Below are positions 13,468-21,917 of a stretch of 34,724 nucleotides of DNA, one piece after another. The stretch spans positions 1-34,724 of the forward strand of contig DASPKX010000183.1 of NCBI GenBank assembly GCA_035627835.1, written 5' to 3'. The notes under the pieces are model-generated. The model saw only the letters and a program-made list of their open reading frames with translations, made no database searches and was not told the origin of the DNA. The stretch is from DASPKX01 sp035627835. GTDB taxonomy: Bacteria; Verrucomicrobiota; Verrucomicrobiia; Limisphaerales; SXQI01. Positions within the stretch are counted from its first letter, which is position 1. Each line of letters begins with the position of its first letter. The position numbers were made by a program, and so were the translations under genes.

Positions 13468-16257
13468 TCAGATGGCGGCGTTGGAGGCAGGATTGGGGCT
13501 GCCGAATGACTTCTGGGACTTCTCCAAGAGCCTGCGCAACGTTTGGGTGAGCACGGAGGGGGTGAAAGGTTTTTGCAAGAAAACCGTTTCGGGCGGAAGC
13601 ACGTGCCCAAACACTTCCTCCGGGCTGTAGCCGCTGATGAACACTACCAGGGCGTCGGGATCGATTCCCCGAATAGCATCCGCCATGTCTTTGCCCGATT
13701 TGCCGCCCGGCATTACCACATCCGTCACGATGAGGTCGAAACGCGTTTCCGCAGCTTCGTACGCTTCAAGGCCCTCAGCGGCGTTGGCCGCTTCTGTCAC
13801 GCGGAAGCCGGACCGCTCAAGCGCCGTTTTGAGGAACAGGCGAACGGCGAGTTCATCCTCGACCAGGAGCACCCTTGCGCCCGGCGAATTTCCCGCAAGC
13901 TGCGCCGCATGCGCGGGAGAATCTTTGGCCGTGGGCGCGCTGACAGGAAGGAAGATGGAGAAGCGCGCGCCCTGCCCCGGCTCGCTCCGCGCGTGGACCC
14001 ATCCCTTGTGCTGCTGCACAATCGCGTAGACAGTCGCAAGCCCAAGCCCGGTGCCTTGCCCAACATCTTTCGTGGTGAAAAACGGCTCGAAAATGTGGGG
14101 CAGATGCTCGGGCGGAATGCCGACTCCGGTGTCGCTGGTTTCCAGGCAAATATAGCCCCCTTCGGGCAATTCAGTTGGGCGCCAGCGCAGCTCGGCCTCC
14201 ACCGGTGGGCGAATCTCGATCGTAAAGGTTCCCCCCGCGGGCATCGCGTCGCGGGAATTAACGGCGAGGTTCAGGAGCACCTGCTCGAGCATGCTTTGAT
14301 CGGCCACGATGGAGGCGTTGGCCGAGCCCGCGTCCACAATGGTGCGGACTTCAATGCGCTCGCCGAGCAAGCGCTGCAGCAGCTTGGCCATGTTTTGAAC
14401 CGCGGCGCTCAGCTCAACGGTGCGGAGCTGAACCGGACGCTTGCGGCTGAACATGAGCAATTGCCGCGTGAGATTGCTGGCTTTCTCGGAGGAGAGAATG
14501 ACTTCCTCAAGGCTCTCCCGGACCCGCGGAGCTAAAGCGGGTTCGGCAAGCGCCAGAGAGGCCTGGCCCTGGATGACCGTCAGCAAGTTGTTGAAGTCAT
14601 GCGCGATGCCCCCGGCCAGGCGGCCAATGGATTCCATCTTCTGGGCCTGGCGGAGCTGCGTTTCAAGCTCCCGCTGCTCCGTGATATCCAGCCAGATGCC
14701 CTGAACCCCACAGATTGCGCCTTCTTTGTTAAAAATCGGCGTCTTAAAGACGTGGAAAGTGCGGGCACGGCCATTGAGGACGGTCTCCTCAATGCCCGAA
14801 CTGGGCTGGCCGGTGGACACAACGCGCGCGTCCTGAGCAATGAGCGAACGGGCGAACGCCTCCGGCAATAGCTCCAACGCGCTCTTGCCCATGACTGCGG
14901 CGGGCGTGAGGCCGGTGACGGCGAAGAAAGCTGAGTTTGCGAATGTGTATTTGCCATGGCGATCTTTGCGGAAGACCGGCTGCGGTATTGTTTCAACAAG
15001 GGAGGCGTAGAGCGCCTCGGATGCGCTGAGCTTCTCCTCAGCTTCCTTGCGCGCGGTGACCTCGACATTCATCCCCTCGATATGGGTGGGCTCGCCAGCT
15101 TCGTTGCGCGCAATGGTGGCGTTGGTCAGAACCCAAATAATCTCACCATTCTTGCGGCGAAAGCGGGCTTCGAAGTTTTGCACGTAGCCCTGCTCTTTGA
15201 GTTTTGTGATGAAGATATTGCGCTCGGCGGGATCAACGTAGAGGTCGGTGGCGATGTTTTTGATGTCGCGCAAGAGCGCTGACGGTGAGTCATAGCCGAG
15301 CATGGTTGCCAACGCGCGGTTTGCGTGCAGGTAGCGGCCTTCGAAGCTCGATTGGAATATGCCTGTGAGGGAATTTTCAAAAATCCCGCGCAGGCGTTGC
15401 TCGCTCTCGACCAAACTGGCTTTCGATTGCTCCAGGCGCTCGGTGACCCGCTTCAAACTTTGCGCGGCGGCGCGGGCCTGCGATTGGCTTCTCCAGAGCA
15501 CGAAAGCGACCACGGTCAGCCCCGCGATGACAACGAGCGCGCCGTAGAGCGCATAGGGAGGCCGCGGTGAGATGATGAAATCCTCCGGGCTGCGCGGCCC
15601 GAGGAAAAAGTTATTGTCGAACGGCGGCTCGTTGTCCCACTGGCCAACGACACCAGTGACGCTGGCGCTGCCCGCCTCAAGCAGGCTTTTTGCGAACTCC
15701 ACTTTCCCGACGAAATCCATGCTCATGAGCAGGATGGGCAGTTCGCCGGTGCGGTCCTTGAGGAAGAGCATCGGTTTAGTCGCCGAAAAGTCAGGCGCAA
15801 GCCTTAACGAGCCACGCACCTTAACCAGGCGGCCTGTCTGCTTCTTCTGCATGGCCTCGCCGATGGTGAGGGCGGCGGGCGCCGGAGGCTGGCCTCTGCT
15901 CACCAATTCCATTTCCGCCACGCGCAGGGCGTCGGTGCCGCGGTTCTGCTCGATCTTGCCGCGCACTTTCACCCGATCTCCCGCGGCAAACACGAGGTTT
16001 GTTCGAGGGGTGGCGCGGACGAAATGGAGCGAGATGGATGCCTGCGGATCCTGTATGGCGGCATAACGCTCGCCTGTCTGATTCAAGTCCGCCTTGGAAG
16101 TGAGCACCCCCTCGACTTCCACTTCCTCTCCCAGGAGGTCGGGGACAAAATCAGCGTTGGCATCGGCCCGCGCTTCAGAAAGGGCCAGTGGACGGAATGG
16201 GGCCGCGAACGAGCTTGCGGCCACGAGCGAGACTGCGATCAGGGCCAGCCACTGCAT
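13468..16257 (-). CDS. Hybrid sensor histidine kinase with extracytoplasmic tandem OB-like domain, two PAS domains and receiver
   Basis: A 929-residue membrane sensor. From ATG 16257 (AGGTGTG upstream) it starts with signal-like MQWLALIAVSLVAASSFAA. Residues about 35-230 contain two similar beta-rich modules (EVEVEGVLTS...DRVKVRGKIEQ and GRLVKVRGSLR...ASVTGVVGQ) that look like OB folds. A transmembrane helix follows (about 235-256), then two PAS domains (about 290-405 and 415-530), HisKA with phospho-acceptor His553 in GGIAHDFNNLL, an HATPase with N box LLNLAVNSRDAMP, DTGVGI, FEPFFTTK and GTGLGLATV, and a receiver with Asp846 in DLIVTDVVMP and the conserved Lys in QKPF. No partner regulator is adjacent. 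A longer start at 16353 is open but would bury the signal segment. The ligand is unknown. Confidence 0.9.
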   Translation of the reverse strand: MQWLALIAVSLVAASSFAAPFRPLALSEARADANADFVPDLLGEEVEVEGVLTSKADLNQTGERYAAIQDPQASISLHFVRATPRTNLVFAAGDRVKVRGKIEQNRGTDALRVAEMELVSRGQPPAPAALTIGEAMQKKQTGRLVKVRGSLRLAPDFSATKPMLFLKDRTGELPILLMSMDFVGKVEFAKSLLEAGSASVTGVVGQWDNEPPFDNNFFLGPRSPEDFIISPRPPYALYGALVVIAGLTVVAFVLWRSQSQARAAAQSLKRVTERLEQSKASLVESEQRLRGIFENSLTGIFQSSFEGRYLHANRALATMLGYDSPSALLRDIKNIATDLYVDPAERNIFITKLKEQGYVQNFEARFRRKNGEIIWVLTNATIARNEAGEPTHIEGMNVEVTARKEAEEKLSASEALYASLVETIPQPVFRKDRHGKYTFANSAFFAVTGLTPAAVMGKSALELLPEAFARSLIAQDARVVSTGQPSSGIEETVLNGRARTFHVFKTPIFNKEGAICGVQGIWLDITEQRELETQLRQAQKMESIGRLAGGIAHDFNNLLTVIQGQASLALAEPALAPRVRESLEEVILSSEKASNLTRQLLMFSRKRPVQLRTVELSAAVQNMAKLLQRLLGERIEVRTIVDAGSANASIVADQSMLEQVLLNLAVNSRDAMPAGGTFTIEIRPPVEAELRWRPTELPEGGYICLETSDTGVGIPPEHLPHIFEPFFTTKDVGQGTGLGLATVYAIVQQHKGWVHARSEPGQGARFSIFLPVSAPTAKDSPAHAAQLAGNSPGARVLLVEDELAVRLFLKTALERSGFRVTEAANAAEGLEAYEAAETRFDLIVTDVVMPGGKSGKDMADAIRGIDPDALVVFISGYSPEEVFGHVLPPETVFLQKPFTPSVLTQTLRRLLEKSQKSFGSPNPASNAAI

Positions 16258-16450
16258 GACACACCTATTATGTAACGTTTTGACGATCCGCCAAAGCAAT
16301 TCCATCAATGATCGCGGGCATGCCTTCCCCAACCGAAAGTGGGAGGCAGCCAAATTGGATGAGGTGTGAAGCCGCGAAAGCGGTTTTCTTTCGGCAGAAA
16401 GGCGCTATTTTAGGCCCGCTCCCTTCGAGGGAAGGGGATGCATTTCTCCC

Positions 16451-16479
16451 TTGCCATGCGAGGGGTCGAGCGGTTGAAT
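16451..16479 (+). promoter_or_regulatory. Candidate promoter of the tRNA-Phe gene
   Basis: TTGCCA (16451-16456; 5 of 6 to the -35 consensus), a 17-nt spacer, then TTGAAT (16474-16479; 4 of 6 to the -10 consensus), 20 nt before the tRNA 5' end. Confidence 0.45.
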
Positions 16480-16499
16480 AACGCGCCTTCGGCAAAGTG

Positions 16500-16575
<76 letters not shown>

Positions 16576-16740
16576 CTTCTTCTTGTTACCAAGACCACCA
16601 TCCGCGGTTTTCCCGGATTTCCGCAGATTAAGAAATTCCGATGGCTAACCCTGCGCTTCGCCGAGATTGTTGCCCACGGCCTTTGATCCGAGACTGAACA
16701 CACGCTTTCCTCTGAGCTGTTTGATTGTTATGCTGGCGGC

Positions 16741-17937
16741 ATGCTAGCGCGATTGCTCTGCATTTCCCTCACCGCTGTTGCCCCTTTGTGCTTTGCTGAG
16801 GATTGGCCTCGCTGGCGAGGGCCGGATCTCAACGGAATTTCCGCTGAAAAGAATTGGTTCGCGCCATGGCCGAATGGCTCGCCTCGACAGGTCTGGAAAG
16901 CGAGCGTTGGGCTGGGCATGTCGTCTATCTCCGTAGCGAACGAGATCGCGGTCACGATGGGTAACGAAGGTGACCAGGACACCGTTTGGTGCTTCGACGC
17001 GAACGATGGGAAGCTGCGTTGGAAGCACACATATGCTTCTCCCTTGGACCCTAATTTATACGAGGGCGGGCCAAGCTCCACCCCCACAATTGAGGCCGGG
17101 ACGATCTACACACTATCGAAAGATGGGCATCTTTACGCGTTGGCTGCGGCTGATGGCAAACCACGTTGGCACGTTGATTTGTTGAAGGAGCATGGGGTCA
17201 AGAAGCCGGAGTGGGGCTTCGCCAGCTCGCCACTAATTATTGGTGAGCGGCTGTTCGTGAATGCGGGCGGCGCAGGCGCGTGCTTCAACAAGGCAACGGG
17301 CAAGCTCATGTGGCTTTCCAGCAAAGAACCGGCCGCGTACGCGACACCTGTCCCGATAAAGTTTGGCGGACGGGAAGCGCTCATGTTCCAGGCTTCGCGC
17401 GAGGTCGTGGCCGTGGCCCAGGATGATGGGGAGCGGTTGTGGGGCACGGAGTGGAAAACGTCCTATGACACGAGTTCCATCGATATCATTCCGGTGGGCT
17501 CGAAGGTTTTCATCAGCTCGTATCGCCATCCGGCGGTTGTCATCGATGTCGGGGCAAATCCGCCGAAGCAGCTCTGGGAGAACAAAGAATTCTGGCAGCA
17601 CATGAACACGCCGACTTTGGTGAATGGCGTGCTGTATGGGTTTCATGGCGACGGGCGGCACGACGCGGAGTTCAAAGCGGTTCACTTCGAGACGGGCCAA
17701 ACAGCTTGGACCGCAAAGAACCTTCCGGTCGGCTCGAACATCGCTGCCGATGGAAAACTGATTTTGCTGACGGGCAAGGGCGAGTTGATCGTCGCGGAAG
17801 CTAATCCGGAAAAATACGTTGAGCTGGCGCGCGCTCAAATCCTGGGTGGCAAATGCTGGACCAGCCCCACGCTGGTGAACGGCAAGATTTACGCCCGCAA
17901 CGTGAAAGGCGACTTGGTTTGCGTGGCCACGAAATAG
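16741..17937 (+). CDS. Secreted PQQ-type beta-propeller protein (BamB/outer-membrane quinoprotein-like)
   Basis: A 398-residue protein with signal peptide MLARLLCISLTAVAPLCFAE, followed at once by DWPRWRGPDLNGIS, a start shared by a very large family of secreted propellers in Planctomycetota and Verrucomicrobiota. Repeating blades carry PQQ-repeat signatures (VWCFDANDGKLRWKH, LYALAAADGKPRWHV, CFNKATGKLMWLS, VAVAQDDGERLWG, AVHFETGQTAWTA), about seven in all, enough for a full propeller. Whether it binds PQQ or another ligand, or is only a protein scaffold as in BamB, cannot be told. It is preceded by 165 nt with a possible -10 TATGCT but no clear -35. It ends 21 nt before the convergent ligase stop. 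Confidence 0.88.
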   Translation: MLARLLCISLTAVAPLCFAEDWPRWRGPDLNGISAEKNWFAPWPNGSPRQVWKASVGLGMSSISVANEIAVTMGNEGDQDTVWCFDANDGKLRWKHTYASPLDPNLYEGGPSSTPTIEAGTIYTLSKDGHLYALAAADGKPRWHVDLLKEHGVKKPEWGFASSPLIIGERLFVNAGGAGACFNKATGKLMWLSSKEPAAYATPVPIKFGGREALMFQASREVVAVAQDDGERLWGTEWKTSYDTSSIDIIPVGSKVFISSYRHPAVVIDVGANPPKQLWENKEFWQHMNTPTLVNGVLYGFHGDGRHDAEFKAVHFETGQTAWTAKNLPVGSNIAADGKLILLTGKGELIVAEANPEKYVELARAQILGGKCWTSPTLVNGKIYARNVKGDLVCVATK

Positions 17938-17958
17938 CCGCCCGCGCTCTGGTGATGT

Positions 17959-19491
17959 TCAGCTTTGCTCGGGCATGCGCCTGGAAAGAGAGAACAGAAT
18001 CGCGGAGTAAACCGTGAAGAGGAACAGCAACGAGTAGATTTGGAACGGGAAGTCGAAGGTTGCGTGAATCATGCAGCCGGCGAGCGCGATCCAAATCGGC
18101 CCAAGCATATCGACGCGCGCGATGAGGCCGCCCGGAACCCACCAGCGCGCCAGAATCAACCCCAGCGGTACCAGGCAGAGCGCGAAGCCAACCCACCCGA
18201 GGCTGACGCGGGTTTGCAGCCAATCGTTATGCAGGTAGCCGTGCCACGGTTGGTCATAGCTGGCGCGGTAGAGACTGTACATTGCGGAAAAGGATCCCGC
18301 GCCCGTCCCGTAGAGCGGGAAATCATCCACGATCTTCTGCGCGTTCTCCCGAATCTCGCTGCGGCCGCCGAGCGCGGCGATTTCCAGGCTGTCGAAACGA
18401 TTCATGAGATTCGGCCCCGCGACGTAGAGGCCAATGGCGAGCGTTGCGGCAAAGGAGAGGAGCAGGACGGCCTTGATGCGCGGGCCGACTTGTTTTTGGA
18501 ACGAGAGCGCGGCCACCAGAATGCCGAAGAGCAGCACCGCGATGAAAGCGCCGCCGGTGCTCAACGAAATGATAGGCGCGGCCGCCACCAGAACGAACGC
18601 GGGTAGCAGGACAGTGTGCGGGCCATCTCGCAGCTTGAGTGTTCGCTTGGCCTGGCTGAGCAAAGCCTGGCGGGTCGTCCACCAGAGCCCAAAGGCGATC
18701 GGCCAGACCAGATTGAAATATTGGGCCGCGTTGCCGCGGTACGGATATGGGCCAAAGCTGATTTGCCCCGCGCGGCTCCATTTGCTTTCGAAGGTCCAGA
18801 GCAGTTTTTCCGAGCCGTTGATTAACTGAAGGATGGAGACGAGCGCCACCAGCGCGCCGTTGATGCTAATAACCCAGAGCAAGCGCTTGAGGCGCTCCGG
18901 GACGATGGGTCGTTTGAGGCCGAGCGTCGCCAACGGATCGTCCTGCTTACGCTCCTGCTTGACCTCGTGAATGCTTTTGCCAGGGAGCCATTCCCATAAG
19001 GACCAGAAGACGAAAGCCAACCCAAGGAAGGTCCAGAACCAGTAAAAGCTCGCGGCTTTATCGTAGCTATGAGGGAGCCATGGAATGTGGTCGTGGTACT
19101 CCAGCTCATATGTCCCGCGGTGAAACGTCGCGCGCGCATTGACAGCGCCAATCAGGATATAGAGCAGCAGGGCAATCGTTGACCACCCCAAGGCTCGGAC
19201 GACGTTTTTGCTGCCGCGGCTTTCCTGATGAAAATCCCAGCGATAAGGGCGCAGGTGCGCGAAGCGGCGCATGATCAGCTTGGCAATCAGAAGCGCCCCC
19301 AACAGATAGGCGCAGCTATTCATCGTCCAAACCGCCCAACGCTCCGCGCTGCCGAAGAGCCATGGAGTGAGAACGACCATGGCGTAGAGCGTCGCTTCCG
19401 TGAGGACGTCGCAGAAATAGTAAGCGCCCGCGGAAGGGCTGTGCTTCCGGTGGCGGTGCGAACGGGACTCCGTTGGATGCGTTTCGCTCAT
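17959..19491 (-). CDS. O-antigen ligase / polymerase family membrane protein (Wzy_C)
   Basis: A 510-residue protein with about 11-12 hydrophobic segments and a large periplasmic loop. The conserved core is visible: YRGNAAQYFNLVWPIAFG, then GGRSEIRENAQKIVDDFPL, YGTGAGSFSAMYS and the HNDWLQ stretch (usually HNDYLQ), which form the Wzy_C/O-antigen-ligase signature. Such enzymes join glycan to lipid A core or to protein, or polymerise repeat units, at the periplasmic face; the sequence does not separate these. The ATG at 19491 overlaps the stop of the preceding gene (ATGA), so translation is coupled. It is the last gene of the surface-glycan block. Confidence 0.88.
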   Translation of the reverse strand: MSETHPTESRSHRHRKHSPSAGAYYFCDVLTEATLYAMVVLTPWLFGSAERWAVWTMNSCAYLLGALLIAKLIMRRFAHLRPYRWDFHQESRGSKNVVRALGWSTIALLLYILIGAVNARATFHRGTYELEYHDHIPWLPHSYDKAASFYWFWTFLGLAFVFWSLWEWLPGKSIHEVKQERKQDDPLATLGLKRPIVPERLKRLLWVISINGALVALVSILQLINGSEKLLWTFESKWSRAGQISFGPYPYRGNAAQYFNLVWPIAFGLWWTTRQALLSQAKRTLKLRDGPHTVLLPAFVLVAAAPIISLSTGGAFIAVLLFGILVAALSFQKQVGPRIKAVLLLSFAATLAIGLYVAGPNLMNRFDSLEIAALGGRSEIRENAQKIVDDFPLYGTGAGSFSAMYSLYRASYDQPWHGYLHNDWLQTRVSLGWVGFALCLVPLGLILARWWVPGGLIARVDMLGPIWIALAGCMIHATFDFPFQIYSLLFLFTVYSAILFSLSRRMPEQS

Positions 19492-20729
19492 GAATGGTCC
19501 GGCGCGACCAGCGACATGAACTCGTCATGGGCGCGGCGCGCCTTTCGGCTTCCTCCAAATAGTTGAGCGCGGCGCCCGATGCAAGCCACTCCACGAATAA
19601 GCCGCGCTTCCGCGAGCACGTTTGCCAGAGCGTCGTCGCCCGCGCCGCTCAGCCAGGGAGCGTTCGGATTGGGGGTTAAGCCGATGAACGGTTGCTGTTG
19701 AATTGGGAGGGCTGTGCGCTGCGCGAAATGCCAGGCTGCCGTTGAAAAAGCCGCGCTATTGCGAAAGCCGAAGCGATCGACAAACCCGAGGGTAAAATCT
19801 TCGCGAAAGCCTGCGTCTGCAGCGGCGGCCCAGGAGCGGGCCCAATCCAAACGAGCGGCGTCGGATCGGCAAATGCGGACACGACGTTCGAGCAAAGCTT
19901 CAACGCGCTCGCGTTGTATGGTCATGGACATCGGCTCGGCTGGGCAATCGCCAGACAAAGAGAGGCCGAGTTCAAAACGAGCGTCCGCAGCGCTTCGCAG
20001 GAGAGAGATCGAGTCGGCGCACTTAGAACCCGCCAGGATGGTCACGGGTAAAAAGATGATTTCGCGCAGGTGCGCGGACTTGCCTCGCTCGATCAGCGCC
20101 TCCAAGGAGAAGAGGTCTTCCCCGAAAAGCCGCGCCATCAGAGGGGCGGATTTGCGGGAGGCGCCTGCAAGGCCTGGAGCTTCGAGGAGATGCGCGACGG
20201 CGAGCTGGGCTTTCGGCAGGGGACCAAATAACTCGTCCTCGTTTCGGTTGTTATGGCGCGCAGCCCAGCGGCGCAGGAAAAGCGCGATGCGGTTGACCCA
20301 GGCAATGTTCCACATCTCCACCGGCCACGATTGAAGACGCTCCGATTGTGAATGAATGTTCCCGAAGCGGTCGGCGAAGAGTTGCTCGGGCATCGCGCTG
20401 AGAAACCAAAACGCAACTTCCAGCCACGGCGTGTCCTGCCAGGCAGCGGGGCCCTTCGGCCAAAGTTCAGCCGGGATGCACAAGTGGCCTTCCACACCAA
20501 GATCCTCGGCCCAGAACGGGAGTTGGATCCTCGCGAGCTTCGGCGGAAGAGTGATGCGCGCGCGGCTCATGGGCGGGGGTTTAGCCAGCAGGGCAACGAT
20601 CAGCTCGCGATGCCGCGGCCAATACCGCGAGAGCGATTCAAGCACATGAAGCCGCTCGAAAGAGAGCCCGCCTGCAATCGTTTCAGCGCTCCCTAAAGCT
20701 TCCAGAATGCGTGTGGAGGAGAGCGCCAT
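19488..20729 (-). CDS. Degenerate polysaccharide-deacetylase-like protein (DUF7033 plus NodB-like fold), probably non-catalytic
   Basis: A 413-residue soluble protein from ATG 20729; a TTG at 20771 would add 14 residues and overlap the upstream gene. The first half (WLEVAFWFLSAMPEQLFADRFGNIHSQSE) resembles the DUF7033 domain that precedes deacetylases in glycan loci. The second half follows the deacetylase pattern: ARFELGLSLSGD, a helix with QRERVEALLERRV, then WARSWAAAADAGFREDFTLGFVDRFGFRN. In active relatives these read E-GLHPSY, R-HYLR and GF-YDSTLGFAD-GFR, with a THDVD-type motif earlier. Here the DxD, the His of GLH and the His of RQH are absent. A structural or regulatory role in the glycan pathway is inferred. 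The stop overlaps the O-antigen ligase start. Confidence 0.6.
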   Translation of the reverse strand: MALSSTRILEALGSAETIAGGLSFERLHVLESLSRYWPRHRELIVALLAKPPPMSRARITLPPKLARIQLPFWAEDLGVEGHLCIPAELWPKGPAAWQDTPWLEVAFWFLSAMPEQLFADRFGNIHSQSERLQSWPVEMWNIAWVNRIALFLRRWAARHNNRNEDELFGPLPKAQLAVAHLLEAPGLAGASRKSAPLMARLFGEDLFSLEALIERGKSAHLREIIFLPVTILAGSKCADSISLLRSAADARFELGLSLSGDCPAEPMSMTIQRERVEALLERRVRICRSDAARLDWARSWAAAADAGFREDFTLGFVDRFGFRNSAAFSTAAWHFAQRTALPIQQQPFIGLTPNPNAPWLSGAGDDALANVLAEARLIRGVACIGRRAQLFGGSRKARRAHDEFMSLVAPDHS

Positions 20730-20739
20730 TGCGGGCCGG

Positions 20740-21903
20740 TTAAGTGGAGAGAAAATCTCCGATTGCGCCAATGACTTCGTCCTGCTGCGCGCGGGTAAGC
20801 TCGGGATAAACAGGGATGCTCAAGACCTGGCTGGCGAGTTTTTCGGCTATGGGCAGAGCGCCGGTCTGCACATTCGCGAAGCACTCCTGCTTGTGCAATG
20901 GAACGGGGTAATAGATTTCGTTGCCGATTTTCCGCTCGAGCAGGAAGCGATGCAGGGCATCGCGCTCGCCTGCGCGCGTCAGGCGAAAGGTGAATTGATT
21001 CCAGATGTGCTCCACGTCCAGCCGCGCGCTTGGAAGGATCAGCCGGGCTTCATCGACTTCCGATGGACAAGAGCTGCTTTGGGAAGGAAGCGCCACACCC
21101 GGCAGCTTCGCGAGACGCTCCAGATAGTAGCCGGCGTTCGAGGCGCGTTTGGCGTTGTAACTGGAAAAGTGCCGGAGCTTCACCCGCAGCAAAGCGGCTT
21201 GAAGCGCGTCGATGCGGAAGTTGGCGCCAACATGCTTGTGGTAGTACTTCGGCTTCGAGCCATGCACGCGCAGGAGGCGGGCTTTCTCCGCGAGCGCGTC
21301 GTCATTGCAGACGAGCATGCCTCCATCCCCGAAGCCGCCGAGATTTTTGGACGGGAAAAAGCTGAAGGCGCCGAAGTCGCCCATGGAGCCGCAGGAGCGG
21401 CCTTTGTAGAGGGCGCCCATAGACTGCGCCGCATCCTCAATCACTGGGATGTTGCGCGCGCTCGCGATTTCCAAAATCCGATCCATCTCCGCAGGCTGGC
21501 CGAAAAGATGGACAGGAATGATCGCTTTGGTGCGGCTGGTGATTTTGGCCGCAAGATGGTCGGGATTGATGTTGAAGCATTGCGGGCACGAATCGACGAA
21601 CACAGGCGTGGCGCCCGCGCGCGACACACAACCTGCCGTCGCAAAAAACGTGAAGCTCGGCGTGATGACCTCGTCACCCGGGCCGATCCCCAGCGTCATG
21701 AGCGCGAGCAGGATGGCGTCGGTGCCGGACGTGACGCCAATGGCATGCTTCACGCCGCAGAGCTGCGCGACTTCGTCTTCAAAGGCGGTGACTTCCTGGC
21801 CGAGAATGAACTGGCCCGAGTGAAGCACGCGGGCAAATGTTTCCTGCAACTCCGCTGCCAGAGGAAGGTTTTGGGCGTTAACGTCCAGGAGCGGAACAGG
21901 CAT
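20740..21903 (-). CDS. DegT/DnrJ/EryC1/StrS sugar aminotransferase, WbpE/WlbC-like
   Basis: A 387-residue PLP enzyme that aminates a keto-sugar nucleotide in the cytoplasm. Motifs: the opening VPLLDVNAQN, GVTSGTDAILLAL (56-68), DEVITPSFTFFATA (77-90), VIEDAAQSMGA (154-164) and the Schiff-base Lys186 in FFPSKNLGGFGDGG. Its closest functional match by motif and context is the UDP-2-acetamido-3-oxo-glucuronate aminotransferase WbpE/WlbC, because the next gene upstream is WbpA-like. The intervening oxidase WbpB/WlbA is not in the window. It starts 14 nt after the dehydrogenase stop, and the following gene begins about 10 nt after its own stop. Confidence 0.88.
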   Translation of the reverse strand: MPVPLLDVNAQNLPLAAELQETFARVLHSGQFILGQEVTAFEDEVAQLCGVKHAIGVTSGTDAILLALMTLGIGPGDEVITPSFTFFATAGCVSRAGATPVFVDSCPQCFNINPDHLAAKITSRTKAIIPVHLFGQPAEMDRILEIASARNIPVIEDAAQSMGALYKGRSCGSMGDFGAFSFFPSKNLGGFGDGGMLVCNDDALAEKARLLRVHGSKPKYYHKHVGANFRIDALQAALLRVKLRHFSSYNAKRASNAGYYLERLAKLPGVALPSQSSSCPSEVDEARLILPSARLDVEHIWNQFTFRLTRAGERDALHRFLLERKIGNEIYYPVPLHKQECFANVQTGALPIAEKLASQVLSIPVYPELTRAQQDEVIGAIGDFLST

Positions 21904-21917
21904 AAGTTCGTTGCCGC

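Noticed and set aside
13543..14535. 330-codon plus-strand frame over the sensor kinase
   Set aside because: Opposite the HATPase and receiver domains, which are intact on the minus strand.
16321..16348. Hairpin TGCCTTCCC/GGGAGGCA upstream of the sensor kinase
   Set aside because: Has a bulge, lies before and not after a gene, and has no supporting copy; could be chance.
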